Shown piece by piece: positions 1 through 6,935 of a DNA stretch of 7,144 nucleotides. The stretch is from an uncultured Bacteroidales bacterium (GTDB lineage: Bacteria; Bacteroidota; Bacteroidia; Bacteroidales; UBA932), in the NCBI GenBank assembly GCA_934702165.1, contig CAKUYG010000112.1, positions 1-7,144 of the forward strand. Direction: 5' to 3'. The translations under genes were made by a program, and so were the position numbers. Under the pieces are notes generated by a model. It had not been told where the DNA came from. It worked only from the letters and a program-made list of their open reading frames with translations, and searched no databases. How positions within the stretch are numbered: the first letter of the stretch is position 1; each line of letters starts with the position of its first letter.

Positions 1-40
1 GCTCTACCTCGACAACATAAAAGTGAAAATCAAAAAATAA
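1..40 (+). CDS. 3' end of an upstream PCMD-like surface protein gene (partial)
   Basis: Reading back in frame from the TAA at 38-40 gives the C-terminal peptide LYLDNIKVKIKK; the rest of the gene lies left of the window. The peptide aligns with the extreme C-termini of the two complete PCMD proteins here (LWLDGMEFVYE and LWIDDLKLEY), where a Leu-aromatic-Leu/Ile-Asp core forms the last strand of the presumed jelly-roll domain. I infer that this is a third PCMD (putative carbohydrate metabolism domain) protein at the head of the visible operon. The next gene begins 4 bp after the stop. The inference rests on only 12 residues, but position and pattern both agree. Confidence 0.6.
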   Translation, partial: LYLDNIKVKIKK

Positions 41-44
41 TCCG

Positions 45-788
45 ATGAATACAAAATTATTGAAAACCGCAGCCGCACTGGCCCTGCCTCTTGCCGTCCT
101 GTCCTGCTCCAAGCAGGCCGGAGGCGGGGAGGGCTTCGCTGCGTTCTCTCTGGCGACTGACGGGATAGTCGCAGAAGTCACCAGGAGCAACGTCTCCGAC
201 TACACTGAGCTTCCCTCCGCAGGGGATTTCCGCCTCCAGATAAGCGATGCCCAGAGCTCACCGGTCTATACCGGCCTGCTCAAGGATTACGATGCTTCGA
301 CCCCGTTGAAGGTCGGCAACTATTCTGTCACAGCCTCTTACGGCTCCTCTTCCGATGAGGGCTTTGGGAAGCCGTATTTGAGCGGCTCCGCTGATTTCGG
401 AGTCGCCGGAGGCGAGACTAAAGAAGTCAAGATCCGCACGAGCCTCGCCAACACCATAGTCCGTTTCGCCTTCACCGACACTTTCAAGGCCTATTATCCG
501 GACTACAGCTTCACTCTCACGACGGGCGGCGGCACGGTGATCGAGTTCCCGAAGAGTGAGACCAGGGCCGCGTTCATCGACGCATACAAGTTCTCAGTCT
601 CCGGCACTCTCACAAACCAGGCCGGCAAACTCCAGACTTTCAACAAGTCTTTTGACAAGTCCATCGAAGCGGGAAAATGCTACACCCTCAAGTTTGATGT
701 CCCCAATGTCGGCGCAGGCAGAATCACTGTCATTTTCGATGATACCGTGGAGACAGTTACCCTTACTGATATAGAACTCAATGATTAA
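45..788 (+). CDS. DUF4493-like single-domain lipoprotein
   Basis: This 247-residue protein starts with a lipoprotein signal: basic N-terminus, hydrophobic stretch, lipobox AVLSC with the lipidated cysteine at residue 21. The rest is one domain of about 220 residues with DUF4493-type marks: a first strand ending in VTRS (Thr46-Arg47), the motif LKVGNYSVTASYG (88-100), GFGKPYLSG (106-114), a turn near AGGETKEV (121-128), SLANTIVRFAF (133-143) and a second half rich in beta strands. DUF4493 proteins are Bacteroidetes lipoproteins of unknown role, often next to PCMD proteins. It sits 4 bp after the upstream stop and overlaps the next gene by 8 bp. The region before the ATG is A-rich without a Shine-Dalgarno sequence, normal for Bacteroidetes. 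It is probably exported to the outer membrane, perhaps surface exposed. A fimbrillin-related fold is an alternative description. Confidence 0.85.
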   Translation: MNTKLLKTAAALALPLAVLSCSKQAGGGEGFAAFSLATDGIVAEVTRSNVSDYTELPSAGDFRLQISDAQSSPVYTGLLKDYDASTPLKVGNYSVTASYGSSSDEGFGKPYLSGSADFGVAGGETKEVKIRTSLANTIVRFAFTDTFKAYYPDYSFTLTTGGGTVIEFPKSETRAAFIDAYKFSVSGTLTNQAGKLQTFNKSFDKSIEAGKCYTLKFDVPNVGAGRITVIFDDTVETVTLTDIELND

Positions 789-2013
789 GATGAAAAAGAT
801 CCTATATTCCCTCCTTGCCATCACCTTGCTTGCAGCCTGCGACAAGGACCGTTTCCAGTACGGGGAGGAATACGGCACCCTCTCATTTGACGGGGCCGGC
901 CTCACTGTATCGGAGGAAATCAATCCTACCAAAGCCGATGCCGTGAGCGAAGACTACTCACTTTTCCTATATGACAACGGCGACCGCCAGCTATGGAAGA
1001 AAACCTGGGGCGAGGTCAAGGCCGGCGGGAACATCTCCCTTTTGGCAGGTGACTACAAGCTCGTAGTCCGCTCTACAAGCGCAGAAGTCCCGGAAGCCAA
1101 GTTCGGCGCTCCCGTCTATGGGGTGACGAGCAACTTCTCCATCAAAGCCGGGGAGACCACCAGTATCGGCACGCTCACCTGCACCCTCCTGCAGGCCATA
1201 GCCACTGTGTCCTACAACGATGCGTTCCTTGAAATGGTCACCGGGGACGGAACAGCCACCGTGGAACTCAAGTCCGGATTCCCTCTCGAATACTCACTCA
1301 CATACAATGACGGCGCTCCCAAGTATGAACTCCGACAGGGATACTTCGCCCTCAGCGGGGAGCAGTCCACCATGTACATCACTTTCAAGGGCTCGATAGA
1401 CGGTAAGACCCAGAGGATGAGCACGTCCATCAGCGGAGTCAAGGCCCGAGACTGGCACGTCATCACGTTCATGAAGAAGACGGACGCCTCCGGCAACGCC
1501 AGTTTCCAGGTCGAGATCGACGGTCTGGTCGAAGACCTGGAGCTCAACAATGATGTCCAGGGCTCGGAAGAGGGGGACGGCAACGACCCTCAGGCTCCGA
1601 TAGGCGACGGCGGCATCGAGCTCGTCAGCACCTCGCAGTACGACATCACCAAGGCCGTGACCGTGCCTGCCACGGGTGCATTCCCTCTGACCATGACCGC
1701 CAAGATCCCTAACGGCGCACGCAAGTTCACCGTGGACATAGCCTCTACCAACGAAGATTTCGTCAACTCGGTCAACACCGTGGGCGGTACCACGCTCGAC
1801 CTTATCAATCCTTCTGAGGCCGCCATGGGCATATTCGACATCGTGCCGTTCCCGCACGGGGCTGAACTCTCCGGCAAGACGGAGATTGACTTTGACCTCT
1901 CCGGTGCGCAGACCCCGCTTCTCGGTTTCAAGGGCCGCCACACGTTCACCATGAACGTCACGGACAACAAGGGCTGCCGCAAGAGCATTCCTATCATACT
2001 TGTAGTAGAATAA
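781..2013 (+). CDS. Two-domain DUF4493-like lipoprotein
   Basis: This 410-residue protein has a lipobox LLAAC with the lipid cysteine at residue 20, followed by DKD, an acidic start of the sort that favours surface export in Bacteroidetes. Residues 31-255 form a DUF4493-like domain: first strand GTLSFDGAGL, then PTKA (49-52), the motif LLAGDYKLVVRS (87-98), FGAPVYG (108-114) and IKAGETT (121-127). An acidic Gly/Asp/Pro linker (258-277) leads to a second beta-rich domain (278-410) with LTMTAKIPNGARKFTVDI (303-320), DLINP (340-344) and a final block HTFTMNVTDNKGCRKS (387-402). I recognise the layout but have no functional name for the C-terminal domain. The first ATG overlaps the previous gene by 8 bp; an in-frame ATG at 790 (MKKILYS) would start 1 bp after that stop and give an equally good signal peptide. 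Either start implies translational coupling. Confidence 0.85.
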   Translation: MIKMKKILYSLLAITLLAACDKDRFQYGEEYGTLSFDGAGLTVSEEINPTKADAVSEDYSLFLYDNGDRQLWKKTWGEVKAGGNISLLAGDYKLVVRSTSAEVPEAKFGAPVYGVTSNFSIKAGETTSIGTLTCTLLQAIATVSYNDAFLEMVTGDGTATVELKSGFPLEYSLTYNDGAPKYELRQGYFALSGEQSTMYITFKGSIDGKTQRMSTSISGVKARDWHVITFMKKTDASGNASFQVEIDGLVEDLELNNDVQGSEEGDGNDPQAPIGDGGIELVSTSQYDITKAVTVPATGAFPLTMTAKIPNGARKFTVDIASTNEDFVNSVNTVGGTTLDLINPSEAAMGIFDIVPFPHGAELSGKTEIDFDLSGAQTPLLGFKGRHTFTMNVTDNKGCRKSIPIILVVE

Positions 2014-2018
2014 GGAGG
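2013..2018 (+). promoter_or_regulatory. Perfect AGGAGG Shine-Dalgarno-like site
   Basis: AGGAGG begins on the last base of the preceding TAA stop and ends 7 bases before the ATG at 2026, an ideal Shine-Dalgarno spacing. None of the other five junctions in this operon has such a motif. Bacteroidetes ribosomes generally do not use Shine-Dalgarno pairing, so the site may be functional or chance. Confidence 0.5.
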
Positions 2019-2025
2019 CATCAGG

Positions 2026-3837
2026 ATGAAAAAGAACATTATCTATATATTCGGGGCCGTGCTGCTTGCTGCGGCCTGCACCAAGACTCCTCAGGGCGAC
2101 GGGGCGTTTTCCCTCTCCGTGAGTGTGGGTGAACCTGTCACCAGGGCCGCCATGAGTCAGGAGGAACTCCTTTCCTCCGCCGTGGTCAAGATCTATAAGG
2201 CCGATTTTTCCGGCAAGGTCAGGGAGTACAAATATTCCGATATGCCGCAGGCCCTGTACCTCCCGGCAGATGACTATCGCGTCGACGTCACGGCGGGGCT
2301 GATTGCCGGTCAGGACCCACAGGCTGCATCCTGGGAGCAGAAGAGTTACTCGGGCTCCAAAGAGTTCAAGATAGTTGCAGGCCAGACCAGCGCCACCGAA
2401 GTCGTTGCCAAGGTCTGCAATGTCGTCTCAAACGTCAATTTTGATGCTTCTGTCTCGGAGAAGTTCCAGGCCGGCTATTCCTGCACTGTAAGTGTCGGCG
2501 ACGGTGGGGAGAACCTTGTCTACACGGCGGAGAAGAGCGGCGCAGACGGGTTCTTCATCGCCTCGGGCTTCGAGCCGGCGCTTAAGTGGGAGTTCTCCGG
2601 CAAGCTTGCCGCTGACGGTTCGGAGTTCAGCAAATCCGGTGAGGTCAAGTCTGTCGAGGCGGGGAAACGCTACAAACTTACCCTCAAGTTCACCGAGAAG
2701 AACGGTGTGCTCGACCTCGAACTTCTCGTGGACGAGAGCACCAACAACATCTACGATGACATCATCTTCGAGGCCGCATCCACCGGAGTGTCAAGCACTT
2801 CCCGCCATGAGATCTGGGCGGGGCACTTCACGGCCCATGCCGATGTGGACGAGACACAGTACGACAAGGATAAGGTTTATTTCGATGTCCGTGCCAAAGG
2901 GGCGCAGGACTGGACAAGGGTGAACGCGGTGCGCGACTCAGAAGGCAGCTTCAGTGCCAGGATTTCGGGCCTCACTCCGGAGACGGAATACGAATACAGG
3001 CTCGCCGTCACAGCCCTTGACGGGGGTGCAGAAGAGACCATGGATGCCCAGTCCACCATCACCACGGACAAGGCTGTCCCTGTGCCTAACGGAGGATTCG
3101 AGACGATTTCCAATGATGAAAGCAACAAATACAAATCCTTTTATGATCCGGCATCTTCGGACGAGACGTTGAAGACGAAGTGGTGGGACAGCGGGAATGA
3201 AGGCGCCACCCTTGTCGGCTCCAGCAGCGTGATCTGCTACCCGGACGAGTCCGATTACAAGGAGGGCGGCAAGTCCGTCTGCCTCCAGTCTCGCTGGGTT
3301 GTTGTGAAATTCGCAGCCGGCAATCTTTTCAGCGGACATTTCGGAGATCTTATCGGTACGACCGGAGGAACAGTGTATTTCGGGCGCCCTTTCACGGCGC
3401 GTCCTACTGCCTTGAAGTTCTGGATGAAGTATTCTGGAGGTGAGATCAACCACGAAACTTCCAATGTCCCGGATGACGGAAAGAAAGGCAATCATGACAA
3501 GGCCATGATCCGCATCGCCCTCGGAACTTGGGATTACAAGAAATACGGCGGTGACGCGGACAGCCCGGTGCTTGTCAACACCACTGATGTTTCCACTTTC
3601 GTGGATTTCAGCACCGATGCTTCCACCATCGCCCTCGGGGAGAAGATCGTCTCATCTGATGACACCAACCCTGCCAAAGACTGGATACAGGTGACTCTGC
3701 CTATCGAATATCGTGATGAGACGAAGTTCCCGACCCATATCATCATCAGCTGCGCCGCCAGCATGTACGGGGATTATTTTTCGGGCTATGATGACAGCAA
3801 GTTATGGCTTGACGGAATGGAATTTGTATACGAATAG
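2026..3837 (+). CDS. DUF4493-FN3-PCMD multidomain lipoprotein
   Basis: This 603-residue protein has a lipobox LLAAAC (lipid Cys18). Residues 25-236 are DUF4493-like: first strand FSLSVSVGEPVTRA with Thr39-Arg40-Ala41, LPADDYRVDVTAG (79-91), YSGSKEFKIVAGQT (108-121). Residues about 248-348 look like a fibronectin-type-III fold, with IWAGHFTAHA (263-272), a DWTRV strand (295-299) and the typical GLTPETEYEYRLAV turn and strand (315-328). Residues 354-603 are a PCMD domain starting PNGGFE, with SFYDPASSD (371-379), KFAAGNLFSG (428-437), GRPFTARP (453-460), IALGTWDYKKYGG (497-509) and SKLWLDGMEF at the end. PCMD (PF13201) has a beta-sandwich fold and is suspected to bind glycans; no catalytic motif is evident, so I infer binding, not catalysis. 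The MKKN start follows a strong AGGAGG. The next gene starts 6 bp after the stop. Confidence 0.88.
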   Translation: MKKNIIYIFGAVLLAAACTKTPQGDGAFSLSVSVGEPVTRAAMSQEELLSSAVVKIYKADFSGKVREYKYSDMPQALYLPADDYRVDVTAGLIAGQDPQAASWEQKSYSGSKEFKIVAGQTSATEVVAKVCNVVSNVNFDASVSEKFQAGYSCTVSVGDGGENLVYTAEKSGADGFFIASGFEPALKWEFSGKLAADGSEFSKSGEVKSVEAGKRYKLTLKFTEKNGVLDLELLVDESTNNIYDDIIFEAASTGVSSTSRHEIWAGHFTAHADVDETQYDKDKVYFDVRAKGAQDWTRVNAVRDSEGSFSARISGLTPETEYEYRLAVTALDGGAEETMDAQSTITTDKAVPVPNGGFETISNDESNKYKSFYDPASSDETLKTKWWDSGNEGATLVGSSSVICYPDESDYKEGGKSVCLQSRWVVVKFAAGNLFSGHFGDLIGTTGGTVYFGRPFTARPTALKFWMKYSGGEINHETSNVPDDGKKGNHDKAMIRIALGTWDYKKYGGDADSPVLVNTTDVSTFVDFSTDASTIALGEKIVSSDDTNPAKDWIQVTLPIEYRDETKFPTHIIISCAASMYGDYFSGYDDSKLWLDGMEFVYE

Positions 3838-3843
3838 TCCCGT

Positions 3844-4584
3844 ATGCGCATCCGCCTGTTGACAAATGCTATTCTGCTTCTGCTCCTTGTGCCTTTCTCG
3901 GCGCGCGGGCAGAAGTTTGACCGTGGCATAGACATGTCCACCCAGCCTGTTTTCGTGGAGAAGGGGACGTGGATGGTCGGCGGCGGTGCGAACTGGGCCC
4001 TGCACAGCAACGATGAGGCCCGGATTCTCGTGGTCGAGGGGGTTAATTCCACCGGGTACTCGCTATCTTTCAGCCCTGCGGTCTGCTATATGATCAGGGA
4101 CAATTTCGGTGTCGGCGCCCGGGTGGGCTACAAGAGGGACATGTTCTTGCTTGACTCCGCCAAGGTGAGTCTGGGGGATGCGGCCCTTGAGTTTGCCAAT
4201 TATCATGCGATCAGCCAGTCTTTTGAAATCCAGGGTCTTGCGCGATATTATATTCCGGTAGGCAACTCAAAGAGGATAGCTCTTTTCAATGAGGTGCAGC
4301 TCGGTTATTCTTTCGGCCAAGGGAAGGTTATGGACGGGCATTCGGACGATATTGTCGGTACGTACGAGGTCTCCAACTCCGTGGCCCTCAATGTCTGCCC
4401 TGGCTTCATGGCTTTTATTTCGGACAGGCTGGCCCTTGATGTCAATGTCAACATGCTCGGTGTCCATTTCGACTGGACTGACCAGACACACAACCAGGTG
4501 GCTCACGGCAGGCGCAATGTCTCCTTCATCAACTTCAAGATCAACCTGCTGGCCATAGGCTTCAGTTTGTACTATTATATATGA
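3844..4584 (+). CDS. Outer-membrane beta-barrel protein, first of a pair
   Basis: This 246-residue protein has a cleavable signal peptide (MRIRLLTNAILLLLLVPFSA) with likely cleavage after ARG, before Gln23; there is no lipobox cysteine. The mature part alternates polar and hydrophobic residues in short segments: WMVGGGANWAL (43-53), YSLSFSPAVCYM (72-83), FGVGARVGYKRD (88-99), IALFNEVQLGYSFG (145-158), LALDVNVNMLGVHFD (196-210), INLLAIGFSLYYYI (233-246). The C-terminus is aromatic-rich as expected for BAM-inserted barrels. Length suits a barrel of 8-10 strands (estimate by eye). It matches the next gene along its whole length with almost no shift in motif spacing, so the two are paralogues. 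It starts 6 bp after the PCMD gene and overlaps the next gene by 4 bp. The substrate or partner is unknown; a porin-like or anchoring role for the neighbouring lipoproteins is inference from context. Confidence 0.8.
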   Translation: MRIRLLTNAILLLLLVPFSARGQKFDRGIDMSTQPVFVEKGTWMVGGGANWALHSNDEARILVVEGVNSTGYSLSFSPAVCYMIRDNFGVGARVGYKRDMFLLDSAKVSLGDAALEFANYHAISQSFEIQGLARYYIPVGNSKRIALFNEVQLGYSFGQGKVMDGHSDDIVGTYEVSNSVALNVCPGFMAFISDRLALDVNVNMLGVHFDWTDQTHNQVAHGRRNVSFINFKINLLAIGFSLYYYI

Positions 4585-5330
4585 TGAGAAGAGTCGCGAC
4601 CTTTTTTCTGTTGTTGTTGTCCGTGGTGCTTCTGCGTGCCGAGGAGGGGCCGGCAGCGTCTTCCGGACCGGAGGAACGCGGGGAAGTCAAGGTTTTCATG
4701 CCCAAAGGTGATCTCTCTGCCGGTGTACAGTTCTTCTATCTGGATTTGGGCAGCAGCGACAGCGAGGTCATGCTGCTTCTCCAGCATCTGGATGCTCAGG
4801 GCTCGATGATGTCGTTCTCCCCGTATTTTGACTACACTTATCGGGACAACCGTGCTGTCGGGGTGCGCTCTAAGTATTCCTATGCGCGTGGTGGAGTGTC
4901 CAATGCTGATTTCACGCTTCTCAACGAAGGGATGGAGATGTCGATAGAGGATCTGAGCGCCAATTCCCGGACCATCCAGTCGGAGATCTTCCACCGTTCG
5001 TATGCCCCGCTTGACAAGAGAAAGCGGTTCGGTGTGTTCACGGATCTTTCGTTTTCCTGGGCACACTCCAACACCAGTTTTTCATATGGTGCCGAGTCTC
5101 TCCCGACCAGTTCCTCGACCAACAAGTACCGGATCTCCGTGCACCCGGGGCTGATGGTGTTTGTGCTCAACAATCTCAGCACCCATGTCTCCATCGGGAT
5201 CGGCGGGGCGAGCTACACGCATGTGGACTACCTCAAGGACGGGGAGGTTGTCGGCACGAGGAAGTATTCCAAGGTGCATTTCATGCTTGATATACTTGAC
5301 ATTTCATACGGGCTGTCCCTGCATTTCTGA
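4581..5330 (+). CDS. Outer-membrane beta-barrel protein, second of a pair
   Basis: This 249-residue protein starts with a signal peptide (MMRRVATFFLLLLSVVLLRA), probably cleaved after Ala20, then an acidic Pro/Gly/Glu-rich stretch (21-37) before the barrel. Strand-like segments include DLSAGVQFFYLDLG (44-57), SMMSFSPYFDYTYRDN (75-90), RFGVFTDLSFSWAHS (149-163), YRISVHPGLMVFV (183-195), HVSIGIGGASYTHV (202-215) and the terminal HFMLDILDISYGLSLHF with C-terminal Phe, a typical barrel-insertion signal. SFSP, RDN and PG(F/L)M occur with the same spacing as in the preceding gene, offset by 3 residues, although overall identity is low. The ATGA overlap with the previous stop suggests coupled translation and similar output of both barrels. 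Two consecutive in-frame ATGs (4581, 4584) are possible starts. The next gene begins 3 bp after the stop. Confidence 0.8.
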   Translation: MMRRVATFFLLLLSVVLLRAEEGPAASSGPEERGEVKVFMPKGDLSAGVQFFYLDLGSSDSEVMLLLQHLDAQGSMMSFSPYFDYTYRDNRAVGVRSKYSYARGGVSNADFTLLNEGMEMSIEDLSANSRTIQSEIFHRSYAPLDKRKRFGVFTDLSFSWAHSNTSFSYGAESLPTSSSTNKYRISVHPGLMVFVLNNLSTHVSIGIGGASYTHVDYLKDGEVVGTRKYSKVHFMLDILDISYGLSLHF

Positions 5331-5333
5331 TAT

Positions 5334-6935
5334 ATGAGACGCTTACCTATCACCCTGCTTTGTCTTCTCGGGCTTCTTTCATGCATACGTAATGACATCC
5401 CGTACCCTCGTGTACAGGCTGCCATTTCTGAGATGCAGGTGGCCGGGGCGAAGTCGGTAAGGATTGATTCCGATGCCCGTGAGGTGGTGATTGTTCTTGA
5501 AGAGACGGCTGATCCGGCTGCTGTCAATATCACTTCTGTGACTTTCAACGATGAGCGTGTAAAATCTTCATTGGACCTGACGGGGATTAAGGATTTTTCC
5601 AAGCCTGTTGTGGTGACGCTCAGCGTGTATTCGGATCAGCAATGGACCATCAGGGTCGAGCAGCCGGTGGAGCGTTATTTTTCGATTGCTGGACAGATGG
5701 GCGCTTCTGTCATCGATGTGGCAAATCATCGTGTGCTGGTGAAGTACCCAGGTGGCAAGAGTCTGAAGTCCTTGACAGTTACTTCGATGAAGCTCGGCCC
5801 TGCTGATATTTCCACGTACTTCCCGTCGGCTTCCGACCTGCACGATTTCTCGGAGCCCTGCACCGTGCTCGTCTCATACAGGGATGTGCAGGAGGAATGG
5901 CTGATCTCTGTGGAGGAGGTGGAATTGTCGGTTACAATGGGCCGGGTAGATGCGTGGACGCGTGTGGCGTGGCTGCACGCCAGCGGTTCTGCAGACGTGA
6001 AGTGCGGCTTCAAGATACGCAAGAAAGGCTCGGAAGAATGGACGGAAGTCGGGGATGTCAAGATGGACGCCGGGTCTTTCAATGCTGCGGCGGATGGACT
6101 TGACCCTCTGACGGCTTATGAGGTCTACGCCTATAGCGGGGCGGACAGGACGGAGACTGTGGAGTTCGAGACTGAAGCTGAAGCACAGCTGCCGAATGCC
6201 GGCTTTGAGACATTCAGCAATGCCGAGTCAGGAAAGTACTATTCATTCTATGACCCGGCGTCTTCGGATGCTGTGTTGCAGAAAAAGTGGTGGGGGAGTG
6301 GCAATAAGGGTTCTACAACGGTTGGGGCGAGTTATGCCATCACCATGCCGGACCTCTCCGCCAAGGTTGAGGGTGAGGCTTCGCTCAAGATGGCCTCGCG
6401 CTATGTCATAATCAAGTTCGCGGCCGGAAACGTCTTTTCCGGGGAGTACTACAAGACTATCGGCACTTCCGGCGGTGTGATCCGCATGGGCCGTCCGTTC
6501 ACTCTCCGCCCGCGCAAGCTCACGCTTTGGCTCAGATATGACTGTGGCAAGATCGAGAAAAAGACTCTCGGAGGAGTACCTGACGGGGAGATCGTCAATG
6601 TGGGCGACAACGACCGCGCCTCTGTGTGGATCGCCCTCGGCGACTGGGACTACCGAAAATACGGCGGCAGCGAGGATTCTCCGGTGGAGGTCAATACCAC
6701 GGACCGCTCCACTTTCTTCGACCCGAAAGGGGAGAGCGTCATAGCATACGGCCGCCATATAGTGGGGGAGAGTGTCGGAGAGTGGACCAAGGTTGAGATC
6801 CCTCTGGAATATGTCTCCACTTCGCGCAAACCTAGCCATATCATCGTCTCGGCTGCCGCCAGCATGCTCGGTGACTATTTCACCGGCAGCCCTGACTCTG
6901 TGCTCTGGATTGACGATCTGAAACTGGAGTATTGA
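5334..6935 (+). CDS. Lipoprotein with tandem Ig-like domains, FN3-like domain and C-terminal PCMD
   Basis: This 533-residue protein has a lipobox LLSC (lipid Cys17) followed by IRNDIPYP, a start I associate with Bacteroidales PCMD proteins. Two Ig-like beta-sandwich repeats follow: residues 25-109 (strands VRIDSDAREVVIVLEE, PVVVTLSVYSDQQWTIRVEQ) and 113-194 (RYFSIAGQMGASVIDVAN, MKLGPADIST, CTVLVSYRDVQEEWLISVEE). Each ends in a Tyr...Trp-x-I-x-V-E pattern, so they are internal repeats of the DUF5018/surface-Ig kind. Residues 198-283 are FN3-like (EEWTEV, GLDPLTAYEVYAYS). Residues 287-533 are PCMD: PNAGFE, SFYDPASSD, KFAAGNVFSG, GRPFTLRP, IALGDWDYRKYGG, VNTTDRSTFFD, DSVLWIDDLKLEY. The FN3-PCMD part is about half identical, by eye, to the C-terminus of the protein at 2026-3837. 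It is the last operon gene, followed by a terminator. It likely resides on the cell surface and binds a ligand; no catalytic motif is seen. Confidence 0.87.
   Translation: MRRLPITLLCLLGLLSCIRNDIPYPRVQAAISEMQVAGAKSVRIDSDAREVVIVLEETADPAAVNITSVTFNDERVKSSLDLTGIKDFSKPVVVTLSVYSDQQWTIRVEQPVERYFSIAGQMGASVIDVANHRVLVKYPGGKSLKSLTVTSMKLGPADISTYFPSASDLHDFSEPCTVLVSYRDVQEEWLISVEEVELSVTMGRVDAWTRVAWLHASGSADVKCGFKIRKKGSEEWTEVGDVKMDAGSFNAAADGLDPLTAYEVYAYSGADRTETVEFETEAEAQLPNAGFETFSNAESGKYYSFYDPASSDAVLQKKWWGSGNKGSTTVGASYAITMPDLSAKVEGEASLKMASRYVIIKFAAGNVFSGEYYKTIGTSGGVIRMGRPFTLRPRKLTLWLRYDCGKIEKKTLGGVPDGEIVNVGDNDRASVWIALGDWDYRKYGGSEDSPVEVNTTDRSTFFDPKGESVIAYGRHIVGESVGEWTKVEIPLEYVSTSRKPSHIIVSAAASMLGDYFTGSPDSVLWIDDLKLEY

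Noticed and set aside
1294..1941. Long minus-strand open frame (215 codons) opposite the two-domain DUF4493 gene
   Set aside because: It lies wholly within a well-supported lipoprotein gene, has no signal or recognisable domain, and has the Arg/Gly/Val/His-rich make-up of an antisense shadow of C-ending codons.
2938..3495. Minus-strand open frame (185 codons) opposite the FN3-PCMD region
   Set aside because: It is antisense to conserved PCMD blocks, its composition shows no domain, and no start context or neighbouring minus-strand gene supports it.
3775..3782. TATTTTTC, close to the Bacteroidetes -7 box TAnnTTTG, ahead of the first barrel gene
   Set aside because: The last base mismatches, no TTTG element sits at the expected -33 distance, and it lies inside the conserved PCMD coding sequence.
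6243..6839. Minus-strand open frame (198 codons) opposite the last PCMD gene
   Set aside because: It mirrors conserved PCMD codons on the other strand and has no family features. A similar antisense frame opposite the other PCMD copy is explained by the shared sequence.
45..6935. SusC/SusD-type polysaccharide utilisation locus
   Set aside because: Neither barrel is near SusC/TonB-receptor size, no plug domain or SusD-type helical lipoprotein is present, and no glycoside hydrolase is seen in the window.
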